NCBI RefSeq assembly: GCF_050033475.1
Contig: NZ_CP188319.1
Coordinates: forward strand, 1,302,001 to 1,366,000
Length of the DNA stretch: 64,000 bases
Source: Cetobacterium sp050033475
GTDB taxonomy: Bacteria; Fusobacteriota; Fusobacteriia; Fusobacteriales; Fusobacteriaceae
Direction of reading: 5' to 3'
Notes under the pieces: model-generated
What the model was told of the DNA's origin: nothing
Databases searched by the model: none
Seen by the model: the letters and a program-made list of their open reading frames with translations, nothing else
In this document: piece by piece, positions 27,661-36,412 of the stretch
Numbering within the stretch: the first letter of the stretch is position 1
Layout of the letters: every line of letters starts with the position of its first letter
Translations under genes and position numbers: made by a program

Positions 27661-29058
27661 TTAAATTGTTTTTTCAGAAAATAGGATAATATCTTTAGGT
27701 AAAAGAATAATATCTCCCTTAGGGGTTATATAGGTATCCTTTCTTTTAATAGATATTATTAAAGTAGAATGAGGTAAATTCAAATCCTTAATTTCCTTAA
27801 ATGCATATTCTGAATTTTTATCTAGAGTAATTTTCTTTATGGTAAGTTCCTCTAGCTCATCCATAGATAGAATACTGTGGTCTTCCTCTTGATCTTGAAA
27901 TAAATTTAAATATTTACCTAGAGGTTTTAAAAGTACACCTTGAATGGTGACAGAGAAGGCAACCATATAAAATATTAAATTGAACATAGTCTGAGAATTT
28001 GGTAATCCCTCTGTGATAGCCATTGTTGCAAAAATAATAGGAACGGCTCCCTTTAATCCAGCCCAGGAAATAAAGAATTTTTCCTTTATGGTAAAATCGA
28101 AGAAATGAAGTAAGAGAAAAACAACTAACATTCGAACTCCAATAATTACCAAGATAGAAAGTAAGGATCCAATGAAAATAAATCCGTAAAGTTGACTTGG
28201 AAAAACTAAAAGTCCAAGAATAACAAACATGGAAATTTGCATAAGACCTGTGATAAGTTTCATATTTCTAAGGTTATTAACTTTAAAATTAAATTTTTCA
28301 TTTCCAATTAAAATTGCTGCAATATAAATTGCCAGATAACCATTTCCATCTATTAGAGAAGTTGCTCCAAAGGTTATGAAGGCCATGGCAGATAAATAAA
28401 TTGTTAAGAATTCTTCTTTGAAAATTTTTATAAAATTTCCTAGAGGTAAAGTTATTTTCCCAAAGAAAACACCACAGATAATTCCAAATCCAATTTGTTT
28501 TAAAAGAAAAAATATACTTCCAAAGAGAGAGAAGCTATCACTTTTGAAAAAAGAAATTAAAAATAAAATTAAAGCATAGGCCATGGGGTCATTACTTCCA
28601 GACTCGATTTCCACCACAGAACGAACTTTTTTAATTAGGGAAGTATCCTCTAAAATATACATTACCGCCGCTGCATCTGTGGAGGAAACCATGGCACTAA
28701 AGAGTAAGGATTCTCTCAAAGTAAAATTAGTTAAGGAATATACAATGGCTGTGGAAAAAATTGCTGTAAGAAGAACTCCAGCAGTTGCCAGGGTTGAGCT
28801 TGGAAAAAAGGCAGATTTAACATCTGCCTTTTTGGTTTCCAAACCACCTGAAAAAATTATAAAAATAAGAGCCACAGTTCCAATATCTTGAGTAATTTTA
28901 GCGTCATCAAAATATATTCCACCAATTCCTTCGGACCCAGCTAACATTCCCACAAGAATAAACATAATTAACAATGGAATTTCAAAACGTTTTGAAATTC
29001 TCATTGAAAGTAAACTAAATACCACAATAATCCCAACAATTAATAAACTAGTATTCAT
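27661..29058 (-). CDS. nhaP2: Potassium/proton antiporter, NhaP2/CvrA-like
   Basis: 465 residues. About 12 hydrophobic segments form a CPA1 antiporter core with VSSTDAAAV and IESGSNDPMAYAL (the ND dyad) as ion-site motifs. The C-terminal 60 or so residues (from LTIKKITLDK) resemble a TrkA-C regulatory domain, as in NhaP2, although shorter than E. coli NhaP2 (about 578). It would exchange K+ or Na+ for H+ across the inner membrane. It is a single gene, convergent with the purine operon, with AAGGAG before ATG. Confidence 0.85.
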   Translation of the reverse strand: MNTSLLIVGIIVVFSLLSMRISKRFEIPLLIMFILVGMLAGSEGIGGIYFDDAKITQDIGTVALIFIIFSGGLETKKADVKSAFFPSSTLATAGVLLTAIFSTAIVYSLTNFTLRESLLFSAMVSSTDAAAVMYILEDTSLIKKVRSVVEIESGSNDPMAYALILFLISFFKSDSFSLFGSIFFLLKQIGFGIICGVFFGKITLPLGNFIKIFKEEFLTIYLSAMAFITFGATSLIDGNGYLAIYIAAILIGNEKFNFKVNNLRNMKLITGLMQISMFVILGLLVFPSQLYGFIFIGSLLSILVIIGVRMLVVFLLLHFFDFTIKEKFFISWAGLKGAVPIIFATMAITEGLPNSQTMFNLIFYMVAFSVTIQGVLLKPLGKYLNLFQDQEEDHSILSMDELEELTIKKITLDKNSEYAFKEIKDLNLPHSTLIISIKRKDTYITPKGDIILLPKDIILFSEKTI

Positions 29059-29081
29059 GGCACATCAAAACTCCTTTGTTT

Positions 29082-30419
29082 CTATTGAATTTCAACATAT
29101 GTTTTATAAAATTTTCTTCTATATAAAATTGTCATTACGATACCTTCTAACCACCATTGGATTGAAGTAATTATCCAGAAATAAATTATACTTTCTCTTT
29201 TATAGTAAATAAAATACCACATAAGAGGAAGTCTAACTAGCCAGTTACAAATTAAAACTATCACAAAAGGAGTTTTACTGTCTCCAGCTCCCTTCAATGC
29301 CCCAGAAAGAACCATATCTACAGCCATAGGAATTTGCTGAATAGCACCGATCATAAGACAAGTGGCTCCAAGTTTTATAACATCAACTTCTTCATGTTTT
29401 ATAAACATTCCAACTAGGTCCTTTGCAAAGAATAAAAATACTAGAGCAAAGAATCCCATAACAGCTGAGGCTAAAAAACTAGAAATATTTGCATATTCCC
29501 TTGCTTTTTTATAATCCTTTTCACCAACGCTGTGACCAACTAAGGCTGTGGCAGCAATGGCAAATCCCCAACCTGGCATAAAGGAAATACTTTCAATGGT
29601 TATAACTATTTGGTTAGCAGAGAAGGCTAAACTTCCAAGTCTCATAACCATCATAACTCCCAAAAGTCTAACAATACTAAAGGCAGCTTCCTGTAATCCA
29701 GAAGGAATTGCAAGTCCTAAAAGTTCCTTGTCTTCCCTTAAATTAAATTTATCCTTTAAGGAGATTTTAAAAGGAATATTTTTTCTTTTGTAAAATAACA
29801 GAGCAAAGCAAGCAATATTTCCTAGAGTTGTTGCAATGGCAGCTCCGTTCACTCCCATTTGAGGAAATCCAAATTTACCAAAAATTAAGCAGTAGTCCAA
29901 AGAAATATTTACAATATTTAATATTAAGGCTCCTAGAAGAGGAGTTTTGGTATCTTTACATCCTCTATAAACTCCACTTAAAAGATTGGACCACATATTG
30001 AAAATCATTCCGATGGAACATATTTTCATATAGGAATTTCCCAAATGAAGTACCTGGTCATCTGCTCCAGCTATTTTTAAAATTTGTTTAGAAAAAATAA
30101 AAAAGATTAAACAAAGAGCAAAGGATATAAATACTCCAAGTTTAATTCCTTGGTTGGCAAATTCATTGGCCTTAGAGCTATTTCTTTCTCCAAGAGCTCT
30201 GGCCACTAGAGAGGTTATAGATATGGAAAGACCCATACCAATTAGGATGTTTAAGAAGGTATACATAACTTCGGAACTTAAACCAACTGCAGAGACCCCC
30301 ACTTGTCCTGCAGACTTTCCTACCATTAGAGTGTCAAAAACCCAAATTAGCATATAGAGAATCATTTCTGCCACGGCGGGTATTGCCAACCTAATAATTT
30401 CTTTAATTTTTTTGAACAT
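29082..30419 (-). CDS. MATE family efflux transporter
   Basis: 445 residues with about 12 hydrophobic segments in two related halves, the DinF/NorM fold. The opening IIRLAIPAVAEMILYMLIWV and QTLMVGKSAGQ-like segment (DTLMVGKSAGQVGVSAVG) are typical. It would export drugs or metabolites in exchange for Na+ or H+. ATG follows GGGAAAGGTG; a TATAAT box lies about 20 bases before the start. It is 23 bases upstream of the antiporter on the same strand, so the two may be cotranscribed. The substrate is unknown. Confidence 0.9.
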   Translation of the reverse strand: MFKKIKEIIRLAIPAVAEMILYMLIWVFDTLMVGKSAGQVGVSAVGLSSEVMYTFLNILIGMGLSISITSLVARALGERNSSKANEFANQGIKLGVFISFALCLIFFIFSKQILKIAGADDQVLHLGNSYMKICSIGMIFNMWSNLLSGVYRGCKDTKTPLLGALILNIVNISLDYCLIFGKFGFPQMGVNGAAIATTLGNIACFALLFYKRKNIPFKISLKDKFNLREDKELLGLAIPSGLQEAAFSIVRLLGVMMVMRLGSLAFSANQIVITIESISFMPGWGFAIAATALVGHSVGEKDYKKAREYANISSFLASAVMGFFALVFLFFAKDLVGMFIKHEEVDVIKLGATCLMIGAIQQIPMAVDMVLSGALKGAGDSKTPFVIVLICNWLVRLPLMWYFIYYKRESIIYFWIITSIQWWLEGIVMTILYRRKFYKTYVEIQ

Positions 30420-30498
30420 AGTTCACCTTTCCCATATTTCGAATTATACTACAGTTTTATCATATATTTTAGCTTAGAAAATGAAAAATTACAAGAAA

Positions 30499-30532
30499 TA
30501 AAAAGGCTGTAGAAATAATTATTCTACAGCCT
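30499..30532 (-). terminator. Intrinsic terminator after small lipoprotein gene
   Basis: On the minus strand AGGCTGTAGAATAA pairs with TTATTTCTACAGCCT, followed by TTTTTA. It ends the mRNA of the small lipoprotein gene. Confidence 0.8.
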
Positions 30533-30716
30533 AGAGAGAATATTCTTCAAATTCTTCAGGAGGAATAGTGTCAGGAATTCCATCGAAGAATTCATTGTCG
30601 TAGTCCACGTCAGTAATTAGCGAATAAAGTTTTCCAGTACTTAAATTATTTGGTTTTTCACTGGTGTTCGAACAGGCTGCTATGAAAAAACAAAATATAA
30701 CAATTGCATATTTCAT
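30531..30716 (-). CDS. Small lipoprotein of unknown function
   Basis: 61 residues from the ATG at 30716 (GGGGTGATTTCT precedes it; an upstream in-frame start at 30725 lies inside that ribosome site). A lipobox IAAC places acylated Cys15. The remainder is short, hydrophilic and very acidic toward the C-terminus (DVDYDNEFFDGIP, then PPEEFEEY). It would be anchored in a membrane facing the periplasm. No family is recognised. It stands alone between two terminators. Confidence 0.65.
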   Translation of the reverse strand: MKYAIVIFCFFIAACSNTSEKPNNLSTGKLYSLITDVDYDNEFFDGIPDTIPPEEFEEYSL

Positions 30717-30805
30717 AGAAATCACCCCTATATTTTTTAGATTTGAATATATTTTCTAGAGGGAAATCAAAAATCCTCTAAATATCATATTGGTGATAAT
30801 ATTTT

Positions 30806-31507
30806 TTAATATTGTTCAGGTCTAGTTTCATCATATTCTGTAATAATTTCATGGATAGAATCTATAATAAGTTTTATTAAATCAAAACTATTTTTACAAT
30901 CTATATTAAAAGTATTTCTTAAAGAATTATTATTATATTCTCTATCAAAATGATGAACAATTATATGTCTTTTGTTACTTATTTTTTCTAAATCTATAGT
31001 TTGGAATTTTGGAACTCCATTTTTTCCACTAGTCAAATCTGAAAGTTTACTTTGAATTGTATCTGGTAAAATTATTTTTAAACCAGCTCTTATTTCTTCC
31101 CATTTTTGATATGAATTTCGTCTAAATTCGTCAATTATTGTTTTTTTTAGTTCAGTATCATCAAAAATATCATCAGAATTTTCAATAGATTTTTTTAAAT
31201 GACTTATTGATATTTTAACTTTATCATAGCTCTTTCCTTCAGGAAATTTATTTGTTGTTATTTGAACAATTCCCCATATAATAATCTCATGAATATAGTA
31301 GTCTAAAGCTGCAATAAGATTAACAGCAATATTTCTTTTTTCTTCATCATTTTTAGTATTAATTTTAGGAAGAATCAAATTTAAATTTTCATCAGAGTAT
31401 TTTTTTATACGTTTTAATTCATTTGAACTAGAACGATTATCTTCTACTGGACGCAAATCATCTATTCCTAAAATTAATTCATTAACTTCTTCTCTTATAC
31501 TTGGCAT
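30806..31507 (-). CDS. HEPN-domain protein, putative RNase effector
   Basis: 233 residues. A helical region with ALDYYIHEIIIWGI (67-80) and a C-terminal RHIIVH (Arg180, His185) give the RxxxxH motif of HEPN RNases, closest by eye to the RiboL-PSP/MAE_28990 group. In toxin-antitoxin and abortive-infection systems such proteins cleave RNA. The ATG overlaps the end of the ATPase gene by 13 bases, so the two are cotranslated. Both genes are more AT-rich than their neighbours, with much TTTTTTCTT-like sequence, suggesting acquisition. The pair resembles ATPase-plus-effector defence systems (RloA/B, PARIS, AbiL). The RNase role is inferred from the motif alone. Confidence 0.6.
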   Translation of the reverse strand: MPSIREEVNELILGIDDLRPVEDNRSSSNELKRIKKYSDENLNLILPKINTKNDEEKRNIAVNLIAALDYYIHEIIIWGIVQITTNKFPEGKSYDKVKISISHLKKSIENSDDIFDDTELKKTIIDEFRRNSYQKWEEIRAGLKIILPDTIQSKLSDLTSGKNGVPKFQTIDLEKISNKRHIIVHHFDREYNNNSLRNTFNIDCKNSFDLIKLIIDSIHEIITEYDETRPEQY

Positions 31508-32829
31508 AAAATATCACCGATATCTTCTTTATTAAATTTTTCATAAGTAGGTGCATCGGAATATTTTCCTTCTAAGTATGCTTTTTCTATATCTGCAGAC
31601 TTTCTTATTCCAGGAATCTCTCCTAAAGATTTTATAACTGTTTTAAAATCAGTTTTTTCTGTTCTACTTGCAAAGTATATTTGATCTCGTCTAAATAGTT
31701 CTAAATTTAATAAATTAGTATTATGGGTTGTAAACAAAAGTTGAGCTTTATTTTTAGGTCCTAAAAATAACTCTACAATTTTTCTTGATAAAATTGGATG
31801 AAATCCTACTTCTAACTCATCAAAAACTATAATTTTATTTTGACAAAGAGCTTCTGCTATAGGAAGTCCTAAGCTAAAAATCTTTTTTATTCCTTCTGAT
31901 TCCTCTTCGATTGGAATTTCAATATCTCCATTTTTTGTTTCATAAACTAGGTACATTTTATCGTTATCAGTCAATAACATTTTAATTAATTCCTCTTCAT
32001 TAAACTCTAATTCAACTTTTAATTTTTCATCTTGTTTTTTTGACAATTTTTGTAAAAAATCTTTATTATCAAATATTTTTTTTAAAATATTATCCTGCCC
32101 AGGTTTAAAGTTAGAACTATATATAATTCCTTTAGCTCCAATATTCATATGTGTATAAAAATAATTTATAAATTCTTTGAGCTTTTTATTATTTTCAGGA
32201 TTTTTTTTAAATATTTCCTTAGCATTTTCTATATTATAAGTTGTTGTATCAAAATTTATAAAAATAAAATTTTCTTTAAAAAATTTATTAACATCATTTA
32301 AACTTTTTGTAGCATCTCCTAAAAACTTGGATATTGTATTTAAAAAACACGCTTTTTCAGAAAGATTTTCTGAATATTTTGATAAGTAAGATTCAAAAGT
32401 AGGACCGAAACTAAATTCTTTATTAAGCTTATGAAAAATTTTACTTATTTTTCCATTTGGATAATAGAATAACCCTTCTTCTAATATTTCTATATTTGTA
32501 TAACTTATTTTATAATAATATTTTACTTGATCTTCTATGAAAACTACTTCAAATATTGTTTCCTTTTTTTCTTGATAAAATTTACAAGGCTCGTATGCTT
32601 TTTCTATATCTATTTTACCAGTTACAATTTCAACTAACATTTTTAAAAATTTTAAAATATTTGTTTTTCCAGTAGCATTTCCACCATAAATAGGAATCAC
32701 TGGTAATACTTTTAGATTTTCTTCTTCTATTAAAAAGTCATTATGAGATTTATCAGTATTAGCAACAAAACTTAAAGTTTGTTTTTCTCCAATAGAACGA
32801 TAATTTTCAACTCTGGCATATAAAATCAT
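31495..32829 (-). CDS. AAA (AAA_15/AAA_21) ATPase of a defence-type pair
   Basis: 444 residues from ATG 32829 (AAGGAG nine bases upstream; the earlier ATG touches the ribosome site). The N-terminus FVANTDKSHNDF is like that of RloA/AbiL-type ATPases. Walker A GGNATGKTN (49-57), signature-like ESEGIKKIF (310-318), Walker B IIVFDELE (333-340) and switch TTHNTNLL (367-374) are complete, with a long helical insert between them as in OLD/SMC-like ABC ATPases. It probably senses infection or nucleic acid and controls the HEPN partner encoded next. An RloB or DUF4435 partner, as in related systems, is absent. Confidence 0.75.
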   Translation of the reverse strand: MILYARVENYRSIGEKQTLSFVANTDKSHNDFLIEEENLKVLPVIPIYGGNATGKTNILKFLKMLVEIVTGKIDIEKAYEPCKFYQEKKETIFEVVFIEDQVKYYYKISYTNIEILEEGLFYYPNGKISKIFHKLNKEFSFGPTFESYLSKYSENLSEKACFLNTISKFLGDATKSLNDVNKFFKENFIFINFDTTTYNIENAKEIFKKNPENNKKLKEFINYFYTHMNIGAKGIIYSSNFKPGQDNILKKIFDNKDFLQKLSKKQDEKLKVELEFNEEELIKMLLTDNDKMYLVYETKNGDIEIPIEEESEGIKKIFSLGLPIAEALCQNKIIVFDELEVGFHPILSRKIVELFLGPKNKAQLLFTTHNTNLLNLELFRRDQIYFASRTEKTDFKTVIKSLGEIPGIRKSADIEKAYLEGKYSDAPTYEKFNKEDIGDILCQV

Positions 32830-32850
32830 TTTTATCATCTCCTTAGCAAT

Positions 32851-32879
32851 ATTTTAACATAAAATATATTTTAAATCAA
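32851..32879 (-). promoter_or_regulatory. Promoter of the ATPase-HEPN operon
   Basis: On the minus strand TTGATT and TAAAAT are spaced by 17 bases, ending 22 bases before the ATPase start. The two genes thus form an independent transcription unit. Confidence 0.55.
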
Positions 32880-32941
32880 ATTTACACATTAATTTTGCAG
32901 AAAAAATGCATATTATACAAAAAAATATAAATATAATATAT

Positions 32942-32976
32942 AAAAAAAAGAGTGACTGAATTTTTACAGTCACTCT
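32942..32976 (-). terminator. Intrinsic terminator of the fumarase/malic enzyme operon
   Basis: On the minus strand AGAGTGACTG pairs with CAGTCACTCT, followed by eight T. It lies 19 bases after the malic enzyme stop. Confidence 0.88.
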
Positions 32977-32994
32977 AATATTTTAAATTAGTTA

Positions 32995-34170
32995 TTATCT
33001 AGTTACACCTTGTTCCTTAGCTATTCTCATAACTTCCCCAGCAACTACCTTAGCAACTTCTGGATTAAATGCATCTGGAATTACGTAAGTTGAAGTTAAT
33101 TCATTATCTTTTACTAATTTTGCAATTCCTACTGCTGCTGCTATTTTCATTTCCTCTGTTATTTTCTTAGCCTTAGCATCCAATGCTCCTCTAAAGATTC
33201 CTGGGAATGCTAATACATTATTTACTTGGTTTGGATAGTCTGATCTTCCTGTTCCAACTACTAATGCTCCAGCTTCTAATGCATCCTCTGGCATAATTTC
33301 TGGTGTTGGGTTAGCCATGGCAAATATGATACTATCTTTATTCATTGTTTTTACCATTTCCTTAGTCAATACATTTCCTATGGAAACTCCAATAAATACA
33401 TCTGCTCCTACTATGGCTTCCTTTAATCCACCTTTTATATTTTCTGGATTACTTATTGTTGCCAATTCTTTCTTAGAGAAATCATAAGACTCCATATCAT
33501 CTCTGTTTATGATTCCATCCTTATCATTGATAACGATATTTTTTCCACCCATTTTTGAGATTAATTTTACAATTGAACTTCCTGCTGCTCCTGCTCCATT
33601 TACAACAAACTTACTTCCTTCAAAGGTTCTATTTGTTAATTTGAAAGCATTTATCAATCCAGCAACTACAACTATTGCTGTTCCATGTTGATCATCATGG
33701 AATACAGGAATATCTAATTCTGCCTTTAATCTTGTTTCTATTTCTATACATCTTGGGGCAGATATATCCTCTAGGTTAATTCCACCAAAAGATGGTGCTA
33801 AATATTTTACTGTTTTTATAATTTCCTCTGTATCTTGAGTATCTAAACAGATTGGGAAAGCATCTACTCCTGCAAATTGTTTAAATAATATTGCTTTTCC
33901 TTCCATTACTGGTAATCCAGCTTCTGGTCCAATATTTCCTAATCCTAGTACAGCAGATCCATCGGAAATAACAGCAACCATATTTCCCTTTGCAGTATAT
34001 TTGTAAACGTCTTCTTTATTTTCTTTTATTGCTAAACATGGGGCTGCAACTCCTGGAGAATAAGCTAAACTTAATTGCTCCTTGTTGTCAACATCAACCT
34101 TTGATATAACTTCGATTTTTCCATGATGCTTAGCATGTAATTCTAATGATTTTTCATAAACAGTCGCCAT
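32995..34170 (-). CDS. Malic enzyme (oxaloacetate-decarboxylating)
   Basis: 391 residues, the short bacterial malic enzyme without a phosphotransacetylase domain. [12 protein letters not shown] near 33-44, [24 protein letters not shown] with metal ligands, and the Rossmann segment [14 protein letters not shown] are characteristic. It converts malate to pyruvate and CO2 with NAD(P). With fumarase upstream it completes fumarate to malate to pyruvate. ATG follows GAGGTG, 33 bases after the fumarase beta gene. Cofactor preference cannot be read by eye. Confidence 0.95.
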   Translation of the reverse strand: MATVYEKSLELHAKHHGKIEVISKVDVDNKEQLSLAYSPGVAAPCLAIKENKEDVYKYTAKGNMVAVISDGSAVLGLGNIGPEAGLPVMEGKAILFKQFAGVDAFPICLDTQDTEEIIKTVKYLAPSFGGINLEDISAPRCIEIETRLKAELDIPVFHDDQHGTAIVVVAGLINAFKLTNRTFEGSKFVVNGAGAAGSSIVKLISKMGGKNIVINDKDGIINRDDMESYDFSKKELATISNPENIKGGLKEAIVGADVFIGVSIGNVLTKEMVKTMNKDSIIFAMANPTPEIMPEDALEAGALVVGTGRSDYPNQVNNVLAFPGIFRGALDAKAKKITEEMKIAAAVGIAKLVKDNELTSTYVIPDAFNPEVAKVVAGEVMRIAKEQGVTR

Positions 34171-34203
34171 ATAATAACACCTCTTTTACTTTTATTTTCT
34201 GCA

Positions 34204-34746
34204 TTATTTAGCAGATTTTCTAGCAATTTCGTAAAGGTCGTTTCCTTCAATATCGTTGATAACTATAGCTGGAAAATCAACAACTTCAATTCTTCTAACA
34301 GCTTCAGCTCCAAGATCTTCATAGGCAATAACTTCAGCTTTTTTAATAGATTTTGCAATAAGAGCAGCGGCTCCACCAACTGCAGCAAAATATATAGCTT
34401 TATTTTTAACTATTGAATCTTTAACTTCTTGTCCTCTTGCTCCTTTACCGATCATACCCTTAAGTCCTTGATCAAGTAAAGTTGGAGCATAGGCATCCAT
34501 TCTATAACTTGTTGTAGGTCCAGCACTACCAATTGCATGTCCTGGTTTTGCAGGAGTAGGTCCAACATAATATATAATTTGTCCCTTAACATCAAAAGGT
34601 AATTCTTTTCCTTCTTCTAAAAGTTTTACAAATCTTGCATGGGCAGCATCTCTAGCTGTATAAATAACTCCAGTAATAGAAACTGCATCTCCAGATTTTA
34701 ATTTTGCAATATCTTCATCCTTTAAAGGTGTAGTTAACTTGATCAT
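34204..34746 (-). CDS. Fumarate hydratase class I, beta subunit
   Basis: 180 residues, matching the C-terminal domain of class I Fe-S hydro-lyases (FumB/TtdB type). LKSGDAVSITGVIYTARDAAHARF and GPTTSYRMDAYAPTLLDQGLKGMIGKG are conserved. It pairs with the alpha subunit to hydrate fumarate to malate; L-tartrate dehydratase is a less likely alternative given the malic enzyme next door. It overlaps the alpha gene by four bases. Confidence 0.92.
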   Translation of the reverse strand: MIKLTTPLKDEDIAKLKSGDAVSITGVIYTARDAAHARFVKLLEEGKELPFDVKGQIIYYVGPTPAKPGHAIGSAGPTTSYRMDAYAPTLLDQGLKGMIGKGARGQEVKDSIVKNKAIYFAAVGGAAALIAKSIKKAEVIAYEDLGAEAVRRIEVVDFPAIVINDIEGNDLYEIARKSAK

Positions 34747-35585
34747 AGTGTAACCTCCTTGTGTCTAGCAGCATGGCAATTTAAATTTATGGCAACAGGT
34801 AAACTTGCAAAGTGGCAAGGATAAGTTTCGATTTTAACAGCTAGAGCTGTAGTTACTCCACCAAGTCCTTGAGGTCCAACATTGGTATTGTTAACAAGTT
34901 CTAAAAGTTCTTTTTCTAGAGCTGCAACAATAGGGTCTTTACTTTCGTCATAAATATCTCTTAATAGAGCTTCCTTTGCAAGCTGTGCAGATTTTTCAAG
35001 GTTACCTCCAATTCCAACACCAACAACTATAGGTGGGCAAGGATTTCCTCCAGCATTTTTTATAGTTTCAATAACTAGTTTTTTAACTCCTTCAACACCG
35101 TCAGAAGGTTTAAGCATCTTAACAGTACTCATGTTTTCAGATCCTCCACCTTTAGGTGCAACGACGATTCTAACTTTATCTGATCCAGGAATTAATTTAG
35201 TATGGATAACAGCAGGAGTATTGTCCTTAGTATTTACTCTATCAAGTGGATGTCTTACCATGGATTTTCTTAAATATCCTTCAGTATACCCTTTTTTAAC
35301 ACCTTCATTAATAGCTTGGTAAATATCTCCATCAATTTTAACTTCTGTTCCGATTTCAAGGAATACTACAGCTAAACCAGTGTCTTGACACATAGGTACA
35401 GACTCATTGGCTGCAATATGGTCATTTTCAATGATTTGTCCTAGTATAACTTTTCCAAGTGTACTTGTTTCTTTGGTCTCAGCTTCTTTTAATTTTTTTA
35501 GAACATCCTGTCCAATGAAATAATTGGCTTCAATACAAAGTCTAGCAACTTCATCGGTAACTTTACTTAAATCAAGAACTTTCAT
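34743..35585 (-). CDS. Fumarate hydratase class I, alpha subunit
   Basis: 280 residues. The frame is open 18 codons further up, but ATG 35585 follows GGGGGAACACA and begins MKVLDLSKV. Cysteines in PMCQDTG, GNPCPP and the late ETYPCHFAS/NLNCHAARH are consistent with the 4Fe-4S ligands of the family; APKGGGSENMS binds substrate. With the beta subunit it forms the oxygen-sensitive two-subunit fumarase usual in anaerobes. It follows the EIIA-Glc gene across a weak terminator. Confidence 0.93.
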   Translation of the reverse strand: MKVLDLSKVTDEVARLCIEANYFIGQDVLKKLKEAETKETSTLGKVILGQIIENDHIAANESVPMCQDTGLAVVFLEIGTEVKIDGDIYQAINEGVKKGYTEGYLRKSMVRHPLDRVNTKDNTPAVIHTKLIPGSDKVRIVVAPKGGGSENMSTVKMLKPSDGVEGVKKLVIETIKNAGGNPCPPIVVGVGIGGNLEKSAQLAKEALLRDIYDESKDPIVAALEKELLELVNNTNVGPQGLGGVTTALAVKIETYPCHFASLPVAINLNCHAARHKEVTL

Positions 35586-35620
35586 TGTGTTCCCCCTTTG
35601 TTTTGTTTTTTGAAGAAAAG

Positions 35621-35644
35621 AAAGGGCACCTAGTGGCACCCTTT
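35621..35644 (-). terminator. Weak hairpin between EIIA-Glc and fumarase genes
   Basis: On the minus strand AAAGGGTGCC pairs with GGTGCCCTTT (two G-U pairs) around ACTA, followed only by CTTTTCTTC. The poor U-tract suggests partial termination, tuning fumarase relative to EIIA. Confidence 0.5.
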
Positions 35645-35646
35645 AA

Positions 35647-36144
35647 CTATTTTTTTATTTTAACTCTCATTAAAAGGTCTCCAGCTTTAACATCGCCCTT
35701 AGCAACAACTTCAAGTTGCTCAACCATATCCATATTAGAAATGATTACAGGTGTTTTAACTGATTTTGCATTATTCTTGATATATTCAAGATCATACTTA
35801 ACTAATTCTTCACCAACTTTTACTGTTGATCCAGGCTCAGCTACTCTAGTAAATCCTTCACCATTTAATTTAACAGTGTCGATACCAAAGTGTACTATCA
35901 TCTCAAGACCGTTTGGAGTTTCAAAACTTACAGCATGGTTAGTAGCGAAAATATCTATCTCACCATCTACAGGAGCAAATATAGATCCTTCAGCTGGGTC
36001 AATTCCACATCCATCCCCTATCATTTTCTGTGCAAATGCCTCATCTGGAATTTCACTTAAATCGATAACCTTCCCGTTTAATGGAGAATAGATTTCGAAC
36101 CAATCCTCTTCTTTCTTTTTCTTAAAAAAATCAAATAATCCCAT
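35647..36144 (-). CDS. crr: PTS glucose-type EIIA component
   Basis: 165 residues from ATG 36144 (AAAGGAGTAGTC precedes it). EIYSPLNGKVIDLSEIPDEAF, GIDPAEGSIFAPVDGEI, ATNHAVSF and EMIVHFGIDTVKL carry the two active-site histidines of EIIA-Glc; the phosphorylated one is in IVHFGID. It accepts phosphate from HPr and passes it to a EIIB domain on a separate protein. Being a free-standing Crr it could also signal sugar status. It opens the operon that continues into fumarase and malic enzyme. No EIIBC gene is in the window. Confidence 0.93.
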   Translation of the reverse strand: MGLFDFFKKKKEEDWFEIYSPLNGKVIDLSEIPDEAFAQKMIGDGCGIDPAEGSIFAPVDGEIDIFATNHAVSFETPNGLEMIVHFGIDTVKLNGEGFTRVAEPGSTVKVGEELVKYDLEYIKNNAKSVKTPVIISNMDMVEQLEVVAKGDVKAGDLLMRVKIKK

Positions 36145-36412
36145 GACTACTCCTTTCCTCAATTACAGATAAAATCAAAATCTCAAAAACTGACCATTCT
36201 TGCTAATCTTTTGATTTATATTTTTATTATTTCATATTTTTAATTTTAAATCAATATCTTATTTATAAAATATTATACAAAGATTAAAATCTAAACTAAA
36301 AATGGATAAATAGAACTAATATTACCAAAAGAAGCCGATTAGTTTTGAAAAAAATATTTAAATATGCTAATATTTAAGAAAAAAATTCTAAATTAACTCA
36401 AGGAGAATATAT

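Noticed and set aside
35585..36091. 168-codon plus-strand frame opposite crr
   Set aside because: It lies across the well-supported EIIA gene and the crr-fumarase terminator, and has no recognisable product or ribosome site.
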